A DNA stretch of 55,993 nt from Caulobacterales bacterium (GCA_019510435.1 JAEKKJ010000026.1:1-55993); one strand, 5' to 3'; shown: positions 1 through 11,286, counted from the stretch's first letter. A program made the numbers and translations. Notes: a model not told the origin generated them from the sequence alone.

Positions 1-855
1 GTCACGCGCGCCGCACAGCGCCTCGGCGTACGCCAGTCCGCCATGTCCGCGCGGCTCGCCCGCCTGCGCGAGGTGTTCGAGGACCGGCTGTTCGTGCCTT
101 CGCCGGATGGGCGGGGCGTCGTCGCCACGCCACGGGCGCTGGCGCTTCAGCCCGTCCTCGCCAAGGTGCTCGGGCTGATCGACGAGATGCTCGGGCCCGC
201 GGTGGATTTCGAGCCGGCGACCACCCGCCGGACCTTCACGGTGGCGCTGCATGAGATCCCGGCCGTGATGCTTGCGCCCGACCTCGTTCCGCGGGTGGCG
301 ATGGGGGCGCCGTCTGCAAGGCTTGTGTTCGTCTCGCCGCCCGCTGCGGAGCTGCTGGCCGAGCGGCTCGAATCCGGCGCGATCGACATCTGCATCGGCA
401 ACCGAGGGCTGGCGCAGACGGCCTGGCAGATGCGGACATTGTTCGAAGACCGGTTTCTGACCGCACAGCGCAAAGGGCATCCACGCGGTTGCGCCCCGCT
501 CGACCTCGACACGTTCTGCGCCGCTGAACATCTGCTGGTCTCGGCGGACGGTGGAGGATTCTTCGGCCAGGTCGATGTGGCGCTCGCCGCCTTCGCCCGC
601 GAACGACGGGTCGCCTTGTCGATCCAGAACTACGCGCTGGCGGCGGCGCTTGTCGGCTCCAGCGACTATCTGTGCACCTTGCCGAGCCGCTTCCTGCATC
701 GGTTCGCCGACGCGCTGGACCTGTTCGAGCCGCCGATCGACCTGGGCGCCGTGGAATTGGCCGCCTATTGGCACCCGCGCAATCAGGACGACCCCGCCCA
801 CCGCTGGCTGCGCGAACAGATCTTTGCCGCAGCCACGGCTACCGGCCGCCGCTGA
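1..855 (+). CDS. LysR-type transcriptional regulator, 5' end cut by the window edge
   Basis: The reading frame is open from base 1, so the gene begins upstream of the window and 284 residues are visible. The first visible residues (VTRAAQRLGVRQSAMSARLA) are the second half of a LysR winged helix-turn-helix, followed by the usual linker (ARLREVFEDRLFVP) and an effector-binding domain of periplasmic-binding-protein type. An internal ATG at 43 would remove most of the HTH and is not the start. LysR proteins bind DNA as tetramers and usually control a neighbouring or divergent gene. Here the right-hand neighbour is convergent with a 17 nt overlap, so the target is more likely to the left. The effector is unknown. 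Confidence 0.88.
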   Translation, partial: VTRAAQRLGVRQSAMSARLARLREVFEDRLFVPSPDGRGVVATPRALALQPVLAKVLGLIDEMLGPAVDFEPATTRRTFTVALHEIPAVMLAPDLVPRVAMGAPSARLVFVSPPAAELLAERLESGAIDICIGNRGLAQTAWQMRTLFEDRFLTAQRKGHPRGCAPLDLDTFCAAEHLLVSADGGGFFGQVDVALAAFARERRVALSIQNYALAAALVGSSDYLCTLPSRFLHRFADALDLFEPPIDLGAVELAAYWHPRNQDDPAHRWLREQIFAAATATGRR

Positions 856-2221
856 CCGGCCGGTTCGCGAGCACCCACACAGACACGGCCCAGGCTGAGA
901 CGTTCTGCTCGAGCGCTCCGCGATCGACCTTGGCCAGGGTGTCGTTCGGCGTGTGATGCGTGTCGAACAAGGCGCTCGCGTCCTGGTCGAGGCGAAACAG
1001 GGGGACGCCAGTGTCCGCGAGCACGTTCACGTCAGGCGTGCCGCTGTCCGGTGGTTCGGCGACGGCATTCACCCCGATCGGGGCTAGCGCCGCCCTCAGG
1101 TCCTCTTGGAGGCGGCTGTCCCCTGCGGGATACCGCAGGCGCAATACGCGTCCGCCGCCCCAGTCGCTCTCGCTCGCCATGTCGAGGCGCGGCGCGTTCC
1201 GGCGCCCGCGAAGATAGGCCCGGGCCCCGGCGAAGTTCTTGACCGGATCGGGTTGCGACACCTCCTCGGCGCCGAAGATCACCAGCTTGATGGAGCGCCG
1301 CGGCCGCTCGGGCAGGTCGAGGATCCGCTTGGCCGCGGCGATCACCGTGGCCAGGCCGAAGCCGTTGTCGATGGCGCCCGTCCCCTGCTCCCAGCTGTCG
1401 ATGTGCGCCGCGATCAACAGCGGGGGCGCCGCCGGATCGCGCCCCGGCACGGAGGCGACGACGTTCTGCGAGGTTCCCGGCCCGATCCAGCCTGCCGAGG
1501 AGTCCAGCCGCAAGGTGACAGGCCCCCGAGCGGCCAGCCGACCGAGTTGCTCGGCGTCCGGCGGGGACAGGCTGAAGGCGGGAAACGGCCGCGGCAGAGG
1601 CGTCGTGGCGCCGCTGCTCGCGATGCGGTCCTCGTGGGTCGCGAGCGAGCGCATCACGAATCCGACCGCGCCGCGCTGCATCGCCTCGCCCGGCCCCGCC
1701 CCGCGGATCACCGCCATCCGCAGATAGGCGCTCCCGTCCTGCGTGCGCGGCAGCGGCTCCAGCACCGCCACGATGCGGCCCCGGATCGAGGCGGCGGGCG
1801 CAGCCAGGAAGTCGGCGTAGGACGCGAAGGCTGCGACGGGCGCTTCGACCGGCGGCCCCGCCACCAGCCCCCCAAGCGGCGTGGCGACCAGCATCTGGGC
1901 GTGAGCGCCCGTGACGGAGACGCTGGAGACGCCGGGCGACCAGCGCTCGAGCGGGAAGGATTCGAGGCCGACGTCTTCGAACCCGAGCGCCTTCAGCTGG
2001 TCCGCGAGCCAGGCGGCGGCGGCGTGATCCGCGTCCGAGCCCGCCGGACGCGCGCCGAACCGGGTGACCAGCTCGCTCAGGATCCGATAGCCCACATCCT
2101 TGTCGCCAGGTCGCTCGGCGAGCGCGGGCGGCGCAGGCGCTGGGTCGCGTGCCGCCGCGCTCGTCGCGACGGAGACCAGGGCCATGGCGGTCAGTGACGC
2201 CGCCAGGAGCACCCGTCGCAT
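839..2221 (-). CDS. Secreted M28-family zinc aminopeptidase/carboxypeptidase Q-like
   Basis: A 460-residue protein with a signal peptide (about residues 1-25, cleavage near TSAAA-R), an inserted PA-like region (about 110-250) and an M28 di-zinc catalytic domain. The expected metal-ligand positions are present: H273 (AAHIDSW), D285 (GAIDNGFG), E319/E320 (GAEE), D353 (SESDWG) and H423 (THHTPND). It should hydrolyse peptides in the periplasm or outside the cell. Start: ATG at 2221 has a GGGAGG Shine-Dalgarno 9 nt upstream. A GTG nine bases further up (2230) directly abuts that SD and is disfavoured. The upstream metallo-hydrolase stop lies 1 nt before this ATG, so the two are probably translationally coupled. 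Confidence 0.9.
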   Translation of the reverse strand: MRRVLLAASLTAMALVSVATSAAARDPAPAPPALAERPGDKDVGYRILSELVTRFGARPAGSDADHAAAAWLADQLKALGFEDVGLESFPLERWSPGVSSVSVTGAHAQMLVATPLGGLVAGPPVEAPVAAFASYADFLAAPAASIRGRIVAVLEPLPRTQDGSAYLRMAVIRGAGPGEAMQRGAVGFVMRSLATHEDRIASSGATTPLPRPFPAFSLSPPDAEQLGRLAARGPVTLRLDSSAGWIGPGTSQNVVASVPGRDPAAPPLLIAAHIDSWEQGTGAIDNGFGLATVIAAAKRILDLPERPRRSIKLVIFGAEEVSQPDPVKNFAGARAYLRGRRNAPRLDMASESDWGGGRVLRLRYPAGDSRLQEDLRAALAPIGVNAVAEPPDSGTPDVNVLADTGVPLFRLDQDASALFDTHHTPNDTLAKVDRGALEQNVSAWAVSVWVLANRPVSGGR

Positions 2222-2222
2222 C

Positions 2223-3194
2223 TCACTCACCCTCCCGGTTGCCGTACTCGACCGGCGCCCACTGGTAGCCCTTGCCCGCCCGACGGATGTGTCCGACGCC
2301 GGGGAAAGGCAGGTGCGGCGCGGCGACGAGCTCGCGATCGCTCGCGAATTCGGCGAAGGCCCGCTCGCGCGCAGTCTCCGCAGCCTTCGGATTCACGTCG
2401 TAGACGATGGTGACGCTCGGATCCGGGAATTGGACCGAGGCGACGTGGATGATGTCGCCGATGAAGGTGACCCGCTCGCCCTGGCTCGTGAGGGTGTAGA
2501 AGGCGCTGCCGGGCGTGTGCCCAGGATGAAGCGTCGCCGTAACGCCCGGGACGACCTCGGCCGTGGTCGAAAACGCCGCGACCTTGCCGGCGTCGACATA
2601 GGGCTTCAGCGTCTTGATCGCCTCGTCGAAGTACTTGCGGTTATAGCCGGACCTGGCGGCGTTCGCCGGGTCGAGGAAGAAGTCGACGTCGGGCTTGCCG
2701 ACATGGACCGTCGCATTCCGGAAGACGATCTTCCCCGCATGGACGAGGCCGCCGCTGTGGTCGGTGTGAACGTGGGTGATCAGAATGTCGGTGATTTGCT
2801 CTGGCCGGTAGCCAGCGCCCGCCAGGCTGGCGAGGAGCTTTCCGCCGTTTCCGGGGCCAAAGAGGTCGCCCGAGCCGGTGTCGACCAGGACGAGCCGGTT
2901 CGGCAAGGCGATTACGAAGGCGTTGATCGACGCCTCGATCGGGTTTCGGAGGAAGCTCGCCGCCAGAAGCGAATCCGTCTTCGCCGGCGTGGCGCCGATC
3001 AGCAGGGCGTGCAGATCCTGCGGCACGGTGCCGTCGGACAAGGCTGTTACGGTGACCGCTCCGACGCGGAAGCGATAGAAATCTGCGCCCTGCACGACGA
3101 CATGCGGCGTCGGGCCATCCGGCGCGGCGAACGCGGGCGCAGTTCCGTAGAGAGAGAGAAGGGCGACGGCTAGCATCAGGTGGGTCGAGCGCAT
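2223..3194 (-). CDS. Periplasmic metallo-beta-lactamase-fold hydrolase
   Basis: A 323-residue protein with a signal peptide (about residues 1-24, ending AFA-A). The MBL zinc signature HVHTDHSGG lies at residues 141-149, preceded by VDTGSGD and followed by HPGHTPGS and GDIIH, which supply the remaining zinc ligands. This resembles secreted MBL-fold lactonase or hydrolase homologues; the substrate cannot be read from sequence. The frame is open for 88 further codons upstream, but ATG 3194 has a GGGAGA Shine-Dalgarno and begins the signal peptide, so it is taken as the start. First gene of a two-gene operon with the M28 peptidase; both products are exported. Confidence 0.88.
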   Translation of the reverse strand: MRSTHLMLAVALLSLYGTAPAFAAPDGPTPHVVVQGADFYRFRVGAVTVTALSDGTVPQDLHALLIGATPAKTDSLLAASFLRNPIEASINAFVIALPNRLVLVDTGSGDLFGPGNGGKLLASLAGAGYRPEQITDILITHVHTDHSGGLVHAGKIVFRNATVHVGKPDVDFFLDPANAARSGYNRKYFDEAIKTLKPYVDAGKVAAFSTTAEVVPGVTATLHPGHTPGSAFYTLTSQGERVTFIGDIIHVASVQFPDPSVTIVYDVNPKAAETARERAFAEFASDRELVAAPHLPFPGVGHIRRAGKGYQWAPVEYGNREGE

Positions 3195-3493
3195 TGGAAT
3201 CTCCCGAAGTCTTGTTCGGGTGAGACCTAGGCGGACCTGACGATCGCGGGGAGCCGGGCGGCCTGGATTGGAGGTATCAACGCCGTTGATGGCCTCCGCG
3301 GTTGGCGCGGCGACGCCCCCGTGGGCTCTGATGTTCTGGGCGTTCCAAAGGACGCGCCTCAGGCTGCGTCGGCGGAGGCGGTGCGGGGATCCAGCAGCAC
3401 CGGGTTCCGGCGCTGCCCCCTGAAGTCTCCGCGCGAAGCGAAAGCCGGCGTTAACCATGTTCGGCGAGGCTCCAGGCTGAGGAGCATACCGCC
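3195..3493. other. Divergent intergenic region between MBL hydrolase and deacetylase
   Basis: About 300 bp with no credible gene. It must hold promoters for both flanking genes. Visible signals are a 15-bp palindrome (3276-3290), which can extend to a bulged hairpin with GAGG/CCTC, and a TTAACCAT octamer at 3451-3458, about 36 bp before the deacetylase start. That octamer resembles CtrA-type half-sites described in Caulobacter. No sigma-70-like -35/-10 pair is obvious. Confidence 0.5.
3276..3290. promoter_or_regulatory. 15-bp palindrome, candidate operator
   Basis: ATCAACG-C-CGTTGAT is a perfect inverted repeat with a one-base centre, lying 82-96 bp upstream of the MBL hydrolase start. The size suits a dimeric regulator, but the same bases can also form a hairpin with flanking GAGG/CCTC. 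The function is inferred only from symmetry and position. Confidence 0.35.
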
Positions 3494-4612
3494 TTGGCCA
3501 ACATCGCCCTGCCGTCGCCGCCGAAGCTGAGCATCCCCAAGCTGGGCGCGCTCGCGCGCAGCCCGATCCTGGGGCTCGCCGCCGCCGGCCTGCTGTTCGC
3601 GCTCGCCCTGGTGGCCCTGGTCAACCTCCTGGGCCCCATGGGGCAGAGCGGCCTGGTGGTGCGCCTGCCGCTGATGCCGGGCCTGCGGGCCGCGCCCATG
3701 GGCTGGCGCGAGGCGCTCAAGCCCGGGGCCGGCCACATCTACCGCGACGTGATCCGCCTTTCCGAGCGGCCCCTCAGCCCCGGCGCCGCCGGCGGCTGGA
3801 GCGCGCCGGTCGCCCTGCCCGCCGCCTTCGCCGGCGGCCCGCTGGTCCAGGCGCCCCTGGCCGGCTTCTTCGCGCCCGGGCCCGGAGGCCCGCTGCCGAT
3901 CATCGCCCAGGATGGCCGCACGCCCGCCCAGGTCTACGCCCGCCCGTTCAAGCCGAACGGGCGGCCGAAGGTGGCCCTGGTGATCGGCGGCCTGGGCCTC
4001 AACGCCCGCGCCACCCGCCAGGCCATCGAGACCCTGCGCCCGGAGATCACCCTGTCGTTCGTGGTCTATGCCGAGGGCCTGCAGGGCTGGATCGACATGG
4101 CCCGCGCCCACGGCCACGAGGTGCTGCTCGAGACGCCCATGGAGCCGGTGGACTATCCCGACAACGACCCCGGCCCTTACACCCTGATGGCCGACGGCCA
4201 GCCGCCGGAGACGGTGAAGAAGCTGGAGTGGATCCTGTCGCGCGCCACCGGCTACTTCGGCCTGACCAACTACCTGGGCTCGCGGTTCCTCGCCAGCGAC
4301 CCGGCCTATGGCGCCTTCGCCAGCTCCGTGAAGGGCCGCGGCCTGGCCTTCGTCGATGACGGCTCGGCCGCGCGCCGCGGCGGCGGCATGGACCGGGCGA
4401 CCGCCGAGCGGGTGATCGACGACAAGCTCTCGGGCGCGGCCATCGACCAGCAGCTGATGGCGCTGGAAGGCGGAGCCCTGCAGCGGGGTCAGGCGTTGGG
4501 ATCGGGCTTCGCCTATCCCGTCACGCTGGAGAAGGTTGCGCAGTGGGCCAATCAGGTGGAAACGCGAGGCTATCAGCTGGCCCCGGCCTCCGCGCTCACG
4601 TCGAGGAAATGA
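3494..4612 (+). CDS. Divergent polysaccharide deacetylase family protein (YibQ/DUF610-like)
   Basis: A 372-residue protein with one N-terminal membrane segment (about residues 24-46), a proline/alanine-rich periplasmic stretch, and a C-terminal domain with the family's strand motifs (PKVALVIGGLGLNARAT, LSFVVYAEGLQGW, GHEVLLETPMEP, GLAFVDDGSA). These proteins have a polysaccharide-deacetylase-like NodB fold and often sit near cell-envelope peptidase genes. Enzymatic activity is unproven for most members. It starts at TTG 3494 with GAGGAG about 9 nt upstream. Its stop overlaps the rppH start (ATGA), indicating translational coupling. Confidence 0.85.
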   Translation: MANIALPSPPKLSIPKLGALARSPILGLAAAGLLFALALVALVNLLGPMGQSGLVVRLPLMPGLRAAPMGWREALKPGAGHIYRDVIRLSERPLSPGAAGGWSAPVALPAAFAGGPLVQAPLAGFFAPGPGGPLPIIAQDGRTPAQVYARPFKPNGRPKVALVIGGLGLNARATRQAIETLRPEITLSFVVYAEGLQGWIDMARAHGHEVLLETPMEPVDYPDNDPGPYTLMADGQPPETVKKLEWILSRATGYFGLTNYLGSRFLASDPAYGAFASSVKGRGLAFVDDGSAARRGGGMDRATAERVIDDKLSGAAIDQQLMALEGGALQRGQALGSGFAYPVTLEKVAQWANQVETRGYQLAPASALTSRK

Positions 4613-5097
4613 CAGACCTCTCCGAATACCGCCCCAACGTCGGGGTGGTGCTGTTCCACCCCGACGGCCGCGTCTGGCTGGGCCGACGCGCGGGCCAGGC
4701 CGGGCCCTACAACTGGCAGTTCCCGCAAGGCGGCGTCGACGACGGCGAGGCCCTGGAGGATGCGGCCCGCCGCGAGCTGCAGGAGGAGACGGGCGCCGTG
4801 GAGGCCACCTACCTGGCCCGCACCGACGGCTGGCTGACCTACGACTACCCGCCGCTGGTGGCCCAGGAGCTGCGGCGCGGCTGGAAGGGCCAGCGGCAGG
4901 TGTGGTTCGCCTTCCGGTTCGAGGGGCAGGACAGCGACTTCGACCTCGCCGCCCATCACCCGCCGGAGTTCGACGCCTGGCGCTGGGGCTACCTGGCCGA
5001 GGCGCCGGAGCTGATCGTGCCATTCAAGCGGGCGGCCTATGAGCAGGTGGCGCGCGCCTTCGCCCCCTTCGCTGCGACCAAAAGCGCGAGCGCGTGA
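4609..5097 (+). CDS. rppH: RNA pyrophosphohydrolase (Nudix)
   Basis: A 162-residue protein of the length expected for RppH. It starts YRPNVGVVLF and contains WLGRR and NWQFPQGGVDDGE. A complete Nudix box begins at the first G of GGVDDGE and continues through RRELQEETGA, and the tail contains the RppH/YgdP-type RQVWFAFRFEG. RppH removes pyrophosphate from the 5' triphosphate of mRNAs and so triggers RNase E-dependent decay; it acts in the cytoplasm. The ATG overlaps the deacetylase stop by four bases. This deacetylase-rppH order also occurs in Caulobacter relatives (recalled, not checked). Confidence 0.93.
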   Translation: MTDLSEYRPNVGVVLFHPDGRVWLGRRAGQAGPYNWQFPQGGVDDGEALEDAARRELQEETGAVEATYLARTDGWLTYDYPPLVAQELRRGWKGQRQVWFAFRFEGQDSDFDLAAHHPPEFDAWRWGYLAEAPELIVPFKRAAYEQVARAFAPFAATKSASA

Positions 5098-5162
5098 TTC
5101 GGCCTCGCCCCCCGGCCGGGAAGCTTTACAGTGTCACCGGTATCAGGGGGGACGCGGGTTCG

Positions 5163-5918
5163 ATGCCCACGGTCGTGATGACGCACGGCGCCTTTTGCGG
5201 CGGCTGGGCCTTCGAGGCCTTCCGCGAGCCGTTCGAGGCGCGCGGCTGGACCGTTCACGCCCCCGACCTGCCGGGCCACGGACCCGATGGCGGCGTCGCC
5301 GGCCGTTCGATGACCGACTATTCGCGCAGCCTGGCGCAGTTCTGCGAAGACCTGCCCGAGCCGCCGGTGCTGATCGGCCATTCCATGGGCGGGCTGGTGG
5401 TGCAGATGGCGGCGCGGTCAGTGAAGCCGCGCGCGGTCGTGCTGCTGGCGCCGTCGCCGCCCTGGGGGGTCAGCGGCTCCAGCGTCGAGGAGGCGATCAC
5501 CGCCGTGGGTGTGCACCTGGTCGACCCGTTCTGGACCGGGGCGGCCGTCCATCCCGACCGCCACCTGATGCGCCACGCCAGCCTCGACCGCGTATCGCGC
5601 GCCCGGCAGGACTCGATCCTCGACCGGCTAGTCCCGGAAAGCGGCCGCGCCGTACGCGAGGTGCTGAACTGGTGGCTGGACCCGTTCATGACCACCAGCG
5701 TCGGCCCCGGCCCGCTGTCGGCGCCCGCCCTGGCGATCGCCGGGTCCCGCGACGTGGTCCATCCCGCCGGCACCGTCCGCCAGACCGCCCAGCGGATCGG
5801 CGCGGACTTCCGGGTCATGCCCGGCATGAGCCACTGGCTGATCGGCGAAGAGGGCTGGGAAGACGTGGCCGACCTGGCCCTCGCCTGGCTCGAGACCGAG
5901 GCCCGCGCGGCGGCCTGA
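5163..5918 (+). CDS. Alpha/beta-hydrolase fold protein
   Basis: A 251-residue alpha/beta hydrolase. The oxyanion-hole region is HGAFCGGW, the nucleophile elbow IGHSMGG places Ser74, and the acid and base are likely the Asp of AGSRD and the His of MSHW near the C-terminus. There is no signal peptide, so it should be a cytoplasmic esterase or lipase-like enzyme of unknown substrate. Start: ATG 5163, preceded by AGGGGGG. A GTG at 5094 overlapping the rppH stop would add a 23-residue tail with no conserved features. It is probably cotranscribed with rppH. Confidence 0.85.
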   Translation: MPTVVMTHGAFCGGWAFEAFREPFEARGWTVHAPDLPGHGPDGGVAGRSMTDYSRSLAQFCEDLPEPPVLIGHSMGGLVVQMAARSVKPRAVVLLAPSPPWGVSGSSVEEAITAVGVHLVDPFWTGAAVHPDRHLMRHASLDRVSRARQDSILDRLVPESGRAVREVLNWWLDPFMTTSVGPGPLSAPALAIAGSRDVVHPAGTVRQTAQRIGADFRVMPGMSHWLIGEEGWEDVADLALAWLETEARAAA

Positions 5919-5928
5919 GGCGGGTCGC

Positions 5929-6186
5929 CTACCCTCTCCCGCTGACGCGCCGCCAGGCCCAGCGGGCCAGGCCCAGCGCCGAGACCAGCGCCCAGGCGCC
6001 TTCCATGGCCGCGGCCGAGAGGTTGAAGCTCTGGGTCAGCAGGGACCAGAGGATGAGGCTCGCGCCCGCCAGGTTGCACAAAAGCGAAAGCGGCCGCTCG
6101 GGGTCGATCTTCCCGAGGGCCGCTCCGGCGTAGGCGATCAGGATGACCAGGACGCCGGCGAGGCCCGCGGCGTCCGTGAGCGTCAT
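5929..6186 (-). CDS. Small membrane protein, CBU_0592-like
   Basis: An 85-residue, three-helix hydrophobic protein (AGLAGVLVILIAYAGAA, LLCNLAGASLILWSLL, AMEGAWALVSALGLA) with a positively charged C-terminus (RWAWRRVSGRG). It resembles the small CBU_0592-type membrane domain, whose function is unknown; the GKIDPERPLSLLCNLAGA stretch suits that family. Its ATG overlaps the upstream gene's TGA by one base (TGATG), a classic termination-reinitiation junction, so the two products are likely made together. Convergent with the alpha/beta hydrolase, 10 bp apart. Confidence 0.75.
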   Translation of the reverse strand: MTLTDAAGLAGVLVILIAYAGAALGKIDPERPLSLLCNLAGASLILWSLLTQSFNLSAAAMEGAWALVSALGLARWAWRRVSGRG

Positions 6187-6929
6187 CAGAAGGTGCGTTC
6201 CTGGTACTGCAGGGTGCCCATGTCGTACTTGGCGTTGACCTGGCTGTCGTCCGGCTTGCGCACGGTCGAGAAGTTCAGGCCGACCGAGCTGTTCTGGGTC
6301 AGGTATTCCCACGAGCGGCGCACGCGCTTCAGGCCGTCGGGATCCTGGGGCTGGGTGTAGTTGGCGGTGGGATCCAGCGGCGGCTGGTGCACGAAGGCCC
6401 AGACGTTCAGCGCCTTCAGGATCTCGTCCGACGCGCCCGGCGCATAGTGCAGCTCGGCGTTGCAGACGTTCTTGTTCGATCCCGGCGGGTAGATGATGAT
6501 CTGGTAGTCGCGCGAGGTGGCGCCCAGCTGCTTGGCCCAGGTCTGGTCGCGTCGGTTCAGCTTGAAGCCGGCCGACTTGGCGATGTCCTCGAACTTGCCG
6601 CCCTTCACCGACGGCACGCAGACCTTCTCCAGCACCGCGATCGCCTCGGCGCCGTCGCCCGTGGTGGGCAAGGTCGGCGCGGGCGGCGGGGCCTGGTCGG
6701 CGCCTGGCAGGGTCGGCACCGAGCCGCCGCCTGCCGGCGCGGCCGCGGGCGGCGCTGCGGCGGTGGCCGGAGGCGCAGCCATGGCGCCGGTGGTGGCCGG
6801 AGCCGGGCCGGGCGTGGCCGGCGCGGCTGCAGGCGCGGCCGGCGGCGCGGCGGCCGGAGCCGGCGTCTGAGCGTGGGCGACCCCCGCCAGACCGGCGGCA
6901 AGGATCAGGCTGGAAAGAGCGAAGCGCAT
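6186..6929 (-). CDS. Secreted protein with Ala/Pro-rich linker and conserved C-terminal domain
   Basis: A 247-residue protein with a signal peptide (residues 1-20, GVAHA-Q), a low-complexity Ala/Pro/Thr linker of about 75 residues, then a globular domain of about 150 residues with two cysteines (EKVCVPSV and KNVCNAEL) that could form a disulfide. Conserved-looking segments include FKLNRRDQTWAKQLG and YPPGSNKNVCNAELHY. I do not recognise a characterised family. The layout suggests a domain displayed in the periplasm on a flexible linker. Translationally coupled to the downstream 85-residue membrane protein. Confidence 0.75.
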   Translation of the reverse strand: MRFALSSLILAAGLAGVAHAQTPAPAAAPPAAPAAAPATPGPAPATTGAMAAPPATAAAPPAAAPAGGGSVPTLPGADQAPPPAPTLPTTGDGAEAIAVLEKVCVPSVKGGKFEDIAKSAGFKLNRRDQTWAKQLGATSRDYQIIIYPPGSNKNVCNAELHYAPGASDEILKALNVWAFVHQPPLDPTANYTQPQDPDGLKRVRRSWEYLTQNSSVGLNFSTVRKPDDSQVNAKYDMGTLQYQERTF

Positions 6930-7016
6930 CTGGGGTCCCCTGACATCGGCCGGGCATCAAACTTTAGCAAGGCGCCCTAGGCAAGGCCCGGGGGCGCCCA
7001 AATTACGTCAGTCAAA

Positions 7017-7030
7017 TAGACAATTGTCTA
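7017..7030. repeat. 14-bp perfect palindrome at the end of the atp operon
   Basis: TAGACAATTGTCTA is perfectly self-complementary and its last three bases are the complement of the atpC stop codon. It is AT-rich in a GC-rich background. It has no loop and so makes a poor RNA hairpin; a DNA-binding site or chance are both possible. Confidence 0.4.
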
Positions 7031-7291
7031 GGCTGCTTCGACAGCGTGCTCCGCGAGGATGGTCAGACCTTCTGGGGTCACATCGGCGAACCCGCCGCGG
7101 ACTTCGTAGGTCGTGACCACGCCATCGTTGTGCACGCGGACAGCCCCTTCTTTCAGGGCGGTCATGAACGGAGCGTGACCGGCCAGGACCCCGAAGTCGC
7201 CTTCGGAGCCCGGTGCGTCAACCTGATCCACCAGGCCCGCGAACAGTTCGCGCTCCGGTGAGACCAGCGAGAAGTTGAGCTTGTCGGCCAT
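7028..7291 (-). CDS. atpC: ATP synthase F1 epsilon subunit, short form
   Basis: 87 residues covering only the N-terminal beta-sandwich (LNFSLVSPERELFAG, GDFGVLAGHAPFM, YEVRGGFADVTPEGLTILAE). The protein stops right after the last strand, at EHAVEAA. The C-terminal two-helix domain that inhibits ATP hydrolysis in E. coli-type epsilon (about 138 residues) is absent. The sandwich contacts gamma and the c-ring, so assembly should be intact. Many alphaproteobacteria inhibit F1 with a separate zeta subunit, which fits loss of this domain. Last gene of the atp operon, 6 nt after atpD. Confidence 0.93.
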   Translation of the reverse strand: MADKLNFSLVSPERELFAGLVDQVDAPGSEGDFGVLAGHAPFMTALKEGAVRVHNDGVVTTYEVRGGFADVTPEGLTILAEHAVEAA

Positions 7292-7297
7292 TGGTCC

Positions 7298-8833
<1,536 letters not shown>

Positions 8834-8846
8834 GTCTGGGTTCTCT

Positions 8847-9719
8847 CTAGATCGCTTCGGCGCCGGAGATGATCTCGATCAGCTCCTTGGTGATCTGCGC
8901 TTGGCGGGCACGGTTCATTTGCAGGGTCAGGCTGGCGATCATGTCGCCGGCATTGCGGGTGGCGTTGTCCATCGCCGTCATCTGGGCGGCGAAGAAACCA
9001 GCCTGGTTCTCCAGCATGGCGGAGAAGATCTGGGTCGTGATGTTGCGCGGCAGCAGCTCGGCGAGGATCGTGGCCTCGTCGGGCTCGTACTCGTAGGAGG
9101 CGCCCTTCAGGTCGATCGGCTTGGAGCCGGCGGCCACTTCGGCGGGGATCAGCTGCTTGGCGGTCGGGGTCTGGGTGACCACCGACTGGAACTTCGAGAA
9201 GAACAGCGTGACCACGTCGATCTCGCCCGCGTCGAACATCGCCTGGATCTTGTTGGAGACCTCTTCGGCGACCGCGAGCGAGGGGTTGCCGCCCGCTTCA
9301 ACGGTCTCCACGAGGCGCCGGGCGTGCAGGCGGCGCAGCTGATCGCGGGCCTTGCGGCCGACGGTCATGATCTTCACGTCCTTGCCCGCGGACAGCAGCT
9401 CGTCGATCCGCAGGCGCGCGGCGCGCACGATCGAGGAGTTGAAGCCGCCGGCCAGGCCGCGGTCCGAGGTGGCGATCACCACCAGGTGGCGCTGGTCCGC
9501 CCCGGTGCCGACCAGCAGCTTCGGCGCGCCGTCGCCGGACACGCCCGCCGCCAGGTTGGCGATGACCGCAGCCATGCGCTCGGCGTACGGACGCGAGTCC
9601 TGCGCCGCGTTCTGCGCGCGGCGCAGCTTCGCCGCCGCGACCATCTGCATCGCCTTCGTGATCTTCTGGGTGGATTTCACCGCAGAGATCCGAGTGCGCA
9701 TTTCCTTGACGCTGGCCAT
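8847..9719 (-). CDS. atpG: ATP synthase F1 gamma subunit
   Basis: 290 residues, the normal length. The N-terminal helix (MASVKEMRTRISAVKSTQKI) and the C-terminal helix (ATRNAGDMIASLTLQMNRAR, then ITKELIEIISGAEAI) form the rotating coiled coil, with the Rossmann-like domain (VVIATSDRGLAGGFNSS) between. Gamma couples proton flow through Fo to catalysis in F1. It lies 29 nt after atpA and 13 nt before atpD in the same operon. Confidence 0.97.
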   Translation of the reverse strand: MASVKEMRTRISAVKSTQKITKAMQMVAAAKLRRAQNAAQDSRPYAERMAAVIANLAAGVSGDGAPKLLVGTGADQRHLVVIATSDRGLAGGFNSSIVRAARLRIDELLSAGKDVKIMTVGRKARDQLRRLHARRLVETVEAGGNPSLAVAEEVSNKIQAMFDAGEIDVVTLFFSKFQSVVTQTPTAKQLIPAEVAAGSKPIDLKGASYEYEPDEATILAELLPRNITTQIFSAMLENQAGFFAAQMTAMDNATRNAGDMIASLTLQMNRARQAQITKELIEIISGAEAI

Positions 9720-9748
9720 CGCCGGCTACCCGCTCCTGCTCGTCGGCT

Positions 9749-11281
<1,533 letters not shown>

Positions 11282-11286
11282 TGGTC

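Noticed and set aside
2228..2230. GTG start of the M28 peptidase
   Set aside because: The Shine-Dalgarno directly abuts this codon; ATG 2221 has it at 9 nt.
3195..3458. Upstream extension of the MBL hydrolase by 88 codons
   Set aside because: It adds an arginine-rich stretch before a clear signal peptide; ATG 3194 has its own Shine-Dalgarno.
6971..6998. GGCGCCC/GGGCGCC hairpin as the atp operon terminator
   Set aside because: The 7-bp stem has a 14-nt loop and no U-tract on the minus strand, so it is not convincing.
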